In this document: positions 34,032 to 39,893 of the stretch, piece by piece
Position numbering within the stretch: the first letter of the stretch is position 1
Layout of the letters: each line of letters starts with the position of its first letter
Assembly (NCBI RefSeq): GCF_937873925.1
Contig: NZ_CALNAT010000183.1
Coordinates: 1 to 39,893 of the forward strand
Length of the DNA: 39,893 nt
Direction of reading: 5' to 3'
DNA from: an uncultured Proteiniphilum sp.
Lineage (GTDB): Bacteria > Bacteroidota > Bacteroidia > Bacteroidales > Dysgonomonadaceae
The notes under the pieces: generated by a model
Told to the model about the DNA's origin: nothing
The model's database searches: none
What the model saw: the letters and a program-made list of their open reading frames with translations, nothing else
Made by a program: the position numbers and the translations under genes

Positions 34032-36857
34032 ATGAAAGAAATGAATTTATTTTCCCGGAGATCGTTTCTCAAAACGGGAATGGTTTTAACTGCCGGATTA
34101 CCGGCATTGCGGATATCTCCCGTCTGGGGAAAGGTTACACAACCGGAGACTGAGGATAAGTTGTACTCCCTGTTCCGTCAACCGCCCGTCACCGCGAAAC
34201 CTTTTGTGCGTTGGTGGTGGAACGGCGACAAGCTGTCGGCCAAAGAGATCCTGCGCGAACTGGACGTGATGAAGGAGGCCGGGATCGGCGGCGTGGAAAT
34301 CAATCCGATTGCTTTCCCGGGCGGTGATGACCTGGGTATCCCTTCCATGCAATGGCTCAGCCCCGAATGGATCGAAATGGTGAAAGTAGCCTTAAAAGGC
34401 GCTGAAGAAAGGGGGATGGTTTGCGACATCATAGTCGGTTCGGGATGGCCGTTCGGCGCTGAAATACTCGAAGGAGACGACCGTTCGCAACTGCTTACCC
34501 TTACAAGCAAAAAAATCAGTGGACCGGAAACGATCCGGTGGGAAGTCGCCGATATCTTCAATGATGCCAAACCCCGGGTACATGCTCCCTATAAAGGTAC
34601 CGACCATGAACTCTACGGCGTTTGCCTCGCTCCCGTGCAGATGGATGAATTTGAACAACCCCGGTGGCTGCCTTTCGATAAAAGGCAAAGCACGCTAGAA
34701 ATCGAGGCGCCCGAAGGGGAACATATCCTGTATATCCTGGTAAAGTACACCGGGTTCCAGGCGGTGATCAACGGCGCCCCGGGTGCGGCAGGGCCGGTGT
34801 TGAACCATTACGATAAGGAGGCTGCTGAGAAATTCCTCAATCGTATGTCGGATACATTGTTCCCGCAACTGGAAGGGTTGAAGGGTTTTCGCGCCATGTT
34901 CTGCGATAGCATGGAACTGAAAGGCGCCAACTGGTGCCGTGATTTCCCCGAAGAGTTTAAACGGCGACGGGGATATGATATTAAACCCTATCTGCCCTAT
35001 ATACTTTTTAAGGTGGGTAGTATGGGGTCGAAAATAGAAGGTGCTGAAATCACACAACTCTCGGGCGATGCGAAAGAAGTGGTCAGCCGCGCCCGGTACG
35101 ATTTCTATACGACCTGCATGGATATCATCACCGATCGTTTCCTGACCACTTACACCCGTTGGTGTAACAGGCACGGATTCAAATCGAGGATGCAACCCTA
35201 CGGCAACGAATTTCACCCGCTTGAAGCCTCGCTGTCGATCGATATCCCCGAATGCGAAACCTGGATTTGGGGACGCACTAACAAGGACGGTTATACCTAT
35301 CTTGATTTCGTCAACCAGCCCTCAAGTACGAATGTCAATAAATATGTGGCTTCTGCAGCTCATCTTGCCGGTAAAAAGATTGTAAGCTGTGAGGAGATCA
35401 CCAACACGACGCTCGTTTTCAATACGACGCTGGAACAAGTAAAAATATGCGGTGACCAGAGCAACCTTTCGGGTGTGAACCATTCCATCCTCCACGGATT
35501 TAATTACTCCCCGGTTGAAGTCCCCTTCCCCGGTTGGGTGCGATACGGCACCTTTTTCAACGAGCGCAATCCGGGGTGGCCCTATTTTAAACTGTGGGCG
35601 GACTACAAAGCCCGTATTTCCGTCATCCTGCAGGAAACCGAAGCTTTTGCCGACATCGCGGTACTGCACCCCCTTGCCGATATGTGGACGCTCCATGGTC
35701 CTCAACGTGACCCGTTCCCCGGGCTGCTGTACCCTTCCTATCAGTACAAAGTATGGGAAGCCATCCACAAAAACGGCAACAGTTGCGACTATACCAGTGA
35801 AAACATTATTCAAAAAAGTACGGCCGGAAACGGTTACTTGAAATATGGTCGCCGGAAATACAATACGTTGATATTGATAGAAGTGGAAACCATACAACCG
35901 GCCACGGCCACGGCACTGGCAAACTTTGTAGCCAAAGGTGGAAAGTTGATATTCGTCGGTAAAGAGCCGTACAAATCGCCCGGATTGGTCAATTACGAAA
36001 AGAATGACCGGTTGGTAGACAAGGTCATATTGGCAATGAAGAAAAAAAATCCCTCACGTGTATTCACGGTCGAACCGCCAACCACCGACATTGTTGCCTG
36101 GTTTGCCGGGATCCAGAGACAATGCGGTATTCGTCCCTACATGCAGATCGACAACCCGTCTGTGAATGTCAGCCAGATCCGGCACCGTGCTAAAGGCAGG
36201 GATATATTCTTCCTCAGCAATGCCAGCCAAGATGAACGTGTGGTGTTGAACGTATCGTTTCCCGGTACGAAAGGCGTTCCGCAGTTATGGGATGCGGAGA
36301 CCGGACAGCGCCGCCCGCTTCCTGCCGCCAATACGCTGAAAATAGATTTACCGCCTGCCACTTCACAACTGATCGTATTCGAGGAGTCGGACATAAGACC
36401 ACTGATCGGCGCGGCTCCGCTCTCTCCCGAAAATCAGGATACCGTTACCCTTACGGAATGGAAATTGCGCATGGAGCATCTTGACGGCACGGTGCAGACC
36501 CGTGATATCGACCAGCCATTCGACCTCTCCCGGGACGAATCGACCCGTTCTTTTGCGGGATACCTCTATTACGAAAAGAAACTTGGCGACATTACCGGTT
36601 ATCACTGGCTCGACCTGGGTAAAGTATATGGAGTATCGGAAGTGTCGGTTGATAACGAGATACTGGGCAAAAAGTGGTACGGAAGGCATTTATATGCGTT
36701 GCCGGGTAATGCAAGCGGCAAAACGTTACAAATCAAAATCACGACCACTGTGGGTAATTTCCTGAAATCGACTCCCGAAAATGAGATCGGTTACGGATGG
36801 ACACGGGGACAAGGATGGACACCCGTAGGATTGAAAGGACCGGTAAGAATGATGTGA
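34032..36857 (+). CDS. GH106-like alpha-L-rhamnosidase with twin-arginine leader
   Basis: Members of this family remove terminal alpha-L-rhamnose from glycans. The start SRRSFLKTG (8-16), followed by a hydrophobic stretch, is a twin-arginine export signal, so the enzyme is probably periplasmic and exported folded. The catalytic region begins with PFVRWWWNGD and KEAGIGGVEINPIAF, typical for GH106 and its relatives. Further recognisable stretches are FRAMFCDSMELKG and the glutamate-rich KIVSCEEITN. The C-terminal 150 residues form a jelly-roll-like sandwich ending in a GWTRGQGWTPVGLKGPV motif. At 941 residues it is slightly short for GH106. An ATG at 34041 is an alternative start. It may be co-transcribed with the protease gene upstream. 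Confidence 0.85.
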   Translation: MKEMNLFSRRSFLKTGMVLTAGLPALRISPVWGKVTQPETEDKLYSLFRQPPVTAKPFVRWWWNGDKLSAKEILRELDVMKEAGIGGVEINPIAFPGGDDLGIPSMQWLSPEWIEMVKVALKGAEERGMVCDIIVGSGWPFGAEILEGDDRSQLLTLTSKKISGPETIRWEVADIFNDAKPRVHAPYKGTDHELYGVCLAPVQMDEFEQPRWLPFDKRQSTLEIEAPEGEHILYILVKYTGFQAVINGAPGAAGPVLNHYDKEAAEKFLNRMSDTLFPQLEGLKGFRAMFCDSMELKGANWCRDFPEEFKRRRGYDIKPYLPYILFKVGSMGSKIEGAEITQLSGDAKEVVSRARYDFYTTCMDIITDRFLTTYTRWCNRHGFKSRMQPYGNEFHPLEASLSIDIPECETWIWGRTNKDGYTYLDFVNQPSSTNVNKYVASAAHLAGKKIVSCEEITNTTLVFNTTLEQVKICGDQSNLSGVNHSILHGFNYSPVEVPFPGWVRYGTFFNERNPGWPYFKLWADYKARISVILQETEAFADIAVLHPLADMWTLHGPQRDPFPGLLYPSYQYKVWEAIHKNGNSCDYTSENIIQKSTAGNGYLKYGRRKYNTLILIEVETIQPATATALANFVAKGGKLIFVGKEPYKSPGLVNYEKNDRLVDKVILAMKKKNPSRVFTVEPPTTDIVAWFAGIQRQCGIRPYMQIDNPSVNVSQIRHRAKGRDIFFLSNASQDERVVLNVSFPGTKGVPQLWDAETGQRRPLPAANTLKIDLPPATSQLIVFEESDIRPLIGAAPLSPENQDTVTLTEWKLRMEHLDGTVQTRDIDQPFDLSRDESTRSFAGYLYYEKKLGDITGYHWLDLGKVYGVSEVSVDNEILGKKWYGRHLYALPGNASGKTLQIKITTTVGNFLKSTPENEIGYGWTRGQGWTPVGLKGPVRMM

Positions 36858-36933
36858 ACAAAGAATACAGCGATATAAAAGTAATATCAGAGTAGTCCCG
36901 GAACGGAAAAACAGGTCGGATTACAATATTTTT

Positions 36934-36964
36934 TTTGCTTGTTTTCGCTAAAAGAATATCTTTG
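36934..36964 (+). promoter_or_regulatory. Promoter of the GH76-GH92 operon
   Basis: TTTG at 36934-36937 and TATCTTTG at 36957-36964 are 19 bases apart, a full match to the Bacteroidota consensus. Transcription would start near 36971, about 240 bases before the GH76 start codon. Confidence 0.75.
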
Positions 36965-36971
36965 CCTAAGT

Positions 36972-37213
36972 CAAATAAATAAAATTCAAAACCCAAAGAC
37001 CGAAGCCAAGGAGTAGAAGTGTACAAAAACTGCTACAAAGTGTGTTTTTCTTTAAAGAGCAGAGGGAAAGGAGAAAGTGGTGGTGAAAGATAGATCAGTA
37101 TAGCTCACCGGTGAACTGCCTATTAAAGAGGGGCGAAGATTTGAAAGGGGACAGAGGATATTACTTTGATTCCCATGAGGATATACGTTTGAGAATTTTA
37201 ATGTTTATAACAA
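36972..37213 (+). promoter_or_regulatory. Long untranslated leader before the GH76-like gene
   Basis: No supported reading frame lies in this 240-base stretch. It is purine-rich and contains the perfect ten-base palindrome TCACCGGTGA (37105-37114). Such a leader could carry an operator, an attenuator or an RNA element, but I recognise no named riboswitch. Confidence 0.35.
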
Positions 37214-38650
37214 ATGAGAATTATTATAATAGGAAGTCTCTTCTGGTTCTTAACCTGTGCCTGTGGAGAGACAGCAGCGGAGAACGGTAATCAAGGAGTT
37301 TTTCCGCAAAAAGAAAATCTCGCGGTAAGGAATCTGACGCGAGCCATGGAGCTTGCGGATCGAGCGTTTACCGCTCATTTTACGGGGAGCGGAATGACAA
37401 TGGCCCGGTATTACAACCCCTATACCAATACCCGTTCGAATGAAGTGGGTAGTATATGGATGTACACCAGTGCTATAGAGGCGGTCAACGCCATCCTTCA
37501 CGCCCTTCAGACGGAGAAAGAGCAGGGAGACGGTTCGCTTTATAACGAGCATTTTGACCGGTATGCAGAACAGCTTGGTGAACTCTACGAGAATGCCGAT
37601 TACTATCTGGGTACATTCACCCTGACCTCCTATACCCAGACAAAGGAATGGACGGTCTACGGTGTCAACCGGGGAGCATCCAAAGGCGGCGCTCAGGTGG
37701 ACGGGGTTGAAAATGTATATGATGACCAGATGTGGCTGATACGTGAACTGCTGGAGTCTTATAAACTGACCGGCGAAGAGCGATATCTTGAAAAAGCGGA
37801 ATACCTGACCGGGTATGTGCTCGATGGCTGGGATTGTACCCTGGATACGCACGGCAACGAAATAGGAGGTATTCCATGGGGACCGGGATATGTCACCAAG
37901 CACTCCTGCAGCAACGGACCTATAGTGAGCCCCCTGGTCTGGCTCCATGAACTCTATAAGGGGAAAAATGATGAGGTGACCCATCGCTATATCGATCCGG
38001 AAGACAGAAAAACCAGAAGAACGGTACAGAGGAAGAAAAGCGAATACTATCTCACATTTGCCGGGAAGATCTATGGCTGGCAGAAACAATACCTGCTCCG
38101 GGCTGACGGCGTGTATGACGATATGATGGGGGGCTGTACGCCGGGAAGCCCCGAATTGGAAACAATCAATGGGGTTGCATACCGCAAAGGAATCACCTGC
38201 CGCGACAGGGTAGGGCCCGCCATCACCTACAACAGCGGTACCATGCTGTCGGGAGCGGCCGATCTTTACAGGGCGACAGGCAATGGTAAATACCTGACCG
38301 ACGGGTCGGAACTGTCAGATGCTAGCTTCTCCTATTTCGCCAAGAGAGACGCGAATGTGGAAGGATATTATACCTATAATATAAACGGGTTCAATAACTG
38401 GTTCAACGGGGTGTTGATGAGAGGATATGTGGATTTCTGCCTGTCATACCCGAAGGTGGAAAATTACATAGACTCTTTCCAGAAGAATTTGGATTATGCT
38501 TACGATCATTTCTTCTACAATGGATTTTTGCCTACCAACCTGCTGGCCGGATGGAACCAGAACAACAACAATAACAATACGGAAGGGATGTTCAATTTTG
38601 CTTTTGCGGCAGAGTATGCAGTCCTGTCACGGTATGAGTTGACGAAATAA
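37214..38650 (+). CDS. GH76-like endo-alpha-1,6-mannanase, lipoprotein
   Basis: GH76 enzymes cut the alpha-1,6-mannose backbone of yeast-type mannan. The N-terminus is a short lipoprotein signal with LTCAC (Cys17 the likelier lipid site), so it is probably attached to a membrane or to the cell surface. The (alpha/alpha)6-barrel pattern is clear, and VYDDQMW contains the paired aspartates (Asp170-Asp171) that are the catalytic pair in this family. Further family-like stretches are GGIPWGPGYVTKHSCSNGP and AITYNSGTMLSGAADLY. The length of 478 residues is normal. It is the first gene after the promoter at 36934-36964, and the GH92-like gene follows after 64 bases. Confidence 0.85.
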   Translation: MRIIIIGSLFWFLTCACGETAAENGNQGVFPQKENLAVRNLTRAMELADRAFTAHFTGSGMTMARYYNPYTNTRSNEVGSIWMYTSAIEAVNAILHALQTEKEQGDGSLYNEHFDRYAEQLGELYENADYYLGTFTLTSYTQTKEWTVYGVNRGASKGGAQVDGVENVYDDQMWLIRELLESYKLTGEERYLEKAEYLTGYVLDGWDCTLDTHGNEIGGIPWGPGYVTKHSCSNGPIVSPLVWLHELYKGKNDEVTHRYIDPEDRKTRRTVQRKKSEYYLTFAGKIYGWQKQYLLRADGVYDDMMGGCTPGSPELETINGVAYRKGITCRDRVGPAITYNSGTMLSGAADLYRATGNGKYLTDGSELSDASFSYFAKRDANVEGYYTYNINGFNNWFNGVLMRGYVDFCLSYPKVENYIDSFQKNLDYAYDHFFYNGFLPTNLLAGWNQNNNNNNTEGMFNFAFAAEYAVLSRYELTK

Positions 38651-38714
38651 TATAGTGCCGGAGAATTTCTATCGGGATAATGAAAACGGTTCTTATGTCT
38701 AAATTTTTAATTAT

Positions 38715-39893
38715 ATGAAGAAAGTCCTGTTACTGAGTGTTATTTTTTTCCTGGGGATGATCCTCACGGTGAGTGCACAACCCTATAATCCCGTCGATTA
38801 CGTGAGTACGTTGGTGGGAACGGATTCCAAATATGAGCTTTCTACCGGGAACACCTATCCCGCGATCGCCCTGCCCTGGGGGATGAATTTCTGGTCGCCG
38901 CAGACGGGCAAGATGGGCAGCGGGTGGATGTACACCTACCATTCCGATAAGATCAGGGGATTCAAGCAGACCCATCAACCCAGTCCCTGGATGAACGATT
39001 ACGGCCAGTTCTCGCTGATGCCTCTTACCGGAAAGCCGGTTTTTGATGAGGAAGAGCGGGCGAGCTGGTTCTCCCATAAGGCGGAGATAGCCAAACCGCA
39101 CTATTACCGGGTCTATCTGGCCGATTACGATATAACCACGGAGATCGCTCCCACGGAGCGGGCTGCCATGTTCCGGTTCACTTTCCCGGAGAGCGACAGT
39201 GCCTATATCGTTACCGACGCTTTCGACAAGGGATCCTATATCCGGATCATCCCTGAAGAGCAAAAGATCGTAGGTTACACTACCCGCAACAGCGGCGGAG
39301 TGCCCGATAATTTCAAAAACTATTTCGTGATCCTTTTTGATAAACCCTTCACTTATGCCGCAGCAGTGAAAGACGGGGAGATCACCGGAAACGAGACAGC
39401 GTTTACCGGGAACCATGCCGGGGCGGTGGTCGGCTTTATGACAACCCGAAAGGAACAAGTGCATGCTAAAGTGGCCTCCTCTTTTATCAGTGAGGAGCAG
39501 GCGTTGCTCAACCTGCAGGAACTGGGAGACGACTCTTTCGAGACCATCGCCGAAAAGGGTGAAGCCCGCTGGAACGAGGTGCTGGGACGGATCAGGGTCG
39601 AGGATGACAATATCGACAACCTGAGAACTTTTTACTCCAACCTCTACCGTACGCTGCTCTTCCCGAGGAATCTCTCCGAGATCGATGCCGATGGCAACAT
39701 ATACCACTACAGTCCCTACAACGGGGAGGTGCTTCCCGGCTATATGTTTACCGATACCGGTTTCTGGGATACTTTCAGAAGCCTCTTCCCTTTCCTCAAT
39801 TTCGTCTATCCTTCCGAAAACGTGAAGATGCAGGAGGGGCTGGTAAACGCCTATAAGGAGAGCGGTTTTCTGCCCGAGTGGGCCAGCCCCGGC
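38715..39893 (+). CDS. GH92-like alpha-mannosidase, truncated by the window end
   Basis: GH92 enzymes are calcium-dependent exo-alpha-mannosidases that trim mannan side chains and N-glycans. The frame is open from the ATG at 38715 to the last base (393 codons), about half of a typical GH92 protein. A signal peptide ends near TVSAQ. It is followed by DYVSTLVGTDSKYELSTGN and TYPAIALPWGMNFWSPQTG, the characteristic GH92 start, then GFKQTHQPSPWMNDYGQF and the N-terminal beta-sandwich. Near the edge, FYSNLYRTLLFPR leads into the catalytic helical domain; the catalytic residues lie beyond the window. It is co-transcribed with the GH76-like gene, a natural pair for alpha-mannan degradation. Confidence 0.9.
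   Translation, partial: MKKVLLLSVIFFLGMILTVSAQPYNPVDYVSTLVGTDSKYELSTGNTYPAIALPWGMNFWSPQTGKMGSGWMYTYHSDKIRGFKQTHQPSPWMNDYGQFSLMPLTGKPVFDEEERASWFSHKAEIAKPHYYRVYLADYDITTEIAPTERAAMFRFTFPESDSAYIVTDAFDKGSYIRIIPEEQKIVGYTTRNSGGVPDNFKNYFVILFDKPFTYAAAVKDGEITGNETAFTGNHAGAVVGFMTTRKEQVHAKVASSFISEEQALLNLQELGDDSFETIAEKGEARWNEVLGRIRVEDDNIDNLRTFYSNLYRTLLFPRNLSEIDADGNIYHYSPYNGEVLPGYMFTDTGFWDTFRSLFPFLNFVYPSENVKMQEGLVNAYKESGFLPEWASPG

Noticed and set aside
35322..35897. Minus-strand open frame of 191 codons inside the rhamnosidase-like gene
   Set aside because: It is shadow coding opposite a well-supported enzyme gene, with no recognisable protein features.
37250..38089. Minus-strand open frame of 279 codons
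   Set aside because: It is antisense to the GH76-like gene and shows no domain, signal peptide or promoter; an open antisense frame is common opposite biased codons.
38730..39707. Long minus-strand open frame of 325 codons
   Set aside because: It lies entirely opposite the GH92-like gene, whose plus-strand frame has a signal peptide and family motifs and stays open to the window end.

Overview
The window looks like chromosomal DNA of a member of the Bacteroidota, most likely the order Bacteroidales. The evidence is a SusC/SusD pair, many signal-peptidase-II lipoproteins, BACON and BT_3987-like surface proteins, and promoters of the TTTG / TAnnTTTG type instead of -35/-10 boxes. Moderate GC and a mannan-type glycan locus would suit a Dysgonomonadaceae-like genus, but that is a guess. 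No rRNA, transposase, integrase or CRISPR array is visible.

Region A (397-16561, plus strand) is a seven-gene envelope transport operon behind a clear promoter at 254-284. In order it encodes an ABC ATPase, an ABC-2-type membrane protein with a large periplasmic domain resembling an M1 peptidase that lacks the zinc motif, a TolC-like outer-membrane factor, a lipoprotein membrane-fusion adaptor, an RND permease, a second RND permease whose C-terminus carries six extra membrane helices and a complete ABC ATPase, and a small six-helix ABC-2 membrane protein. Together they could form one export machine with a heterodimeric ABC engine physically fused to a paired RND pump. I consider this the most unusual system in the window.

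Region B (16696-30437) is a polysaccharide-utilization-type locus. A minus-strand, membrane-spanning regulator (Kelch-like sensor, one helix, OmpR/SARP-like DNA-binding domain) is divergent from a six-gene plus-strand operon: a NodB-like-barrel lipoprotein, an IPT/TIG-NHL lipoprotein, SusC, SusD, a BT_3987/DUF4361-like lipoprotein and a BACON plus F5/8-type-C lipoprotein.

Region C (30438-31895) is a small accessory island. It holds a cluster of inverted and direct repeats with a tRNA-anticodon-arm-like hairpin, two tandem near-duplicate three-helix membrane proteins, and a short decayed piece of an RHS/YD-repeat protein. It looks like the residue of a polymorphic-toxin locus.

Region D (31896-39893) encodes a calpain-like cysteine peptidase lipoprotein with two repeated discoidin-like domains, a GH106-like alpha-L-rhamnosidase with a twin-arginine leader and, behind a second strong promoter (36934-36964), a GH76-like alpha-1,6-mannanase and a GH92-like alpha-mannosidase cut by the window end. 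Regions B and D together suggest import and breakdown of an alpha-mannan, possibly one decorated with rhamnose such as a fungal rhamnomannan.
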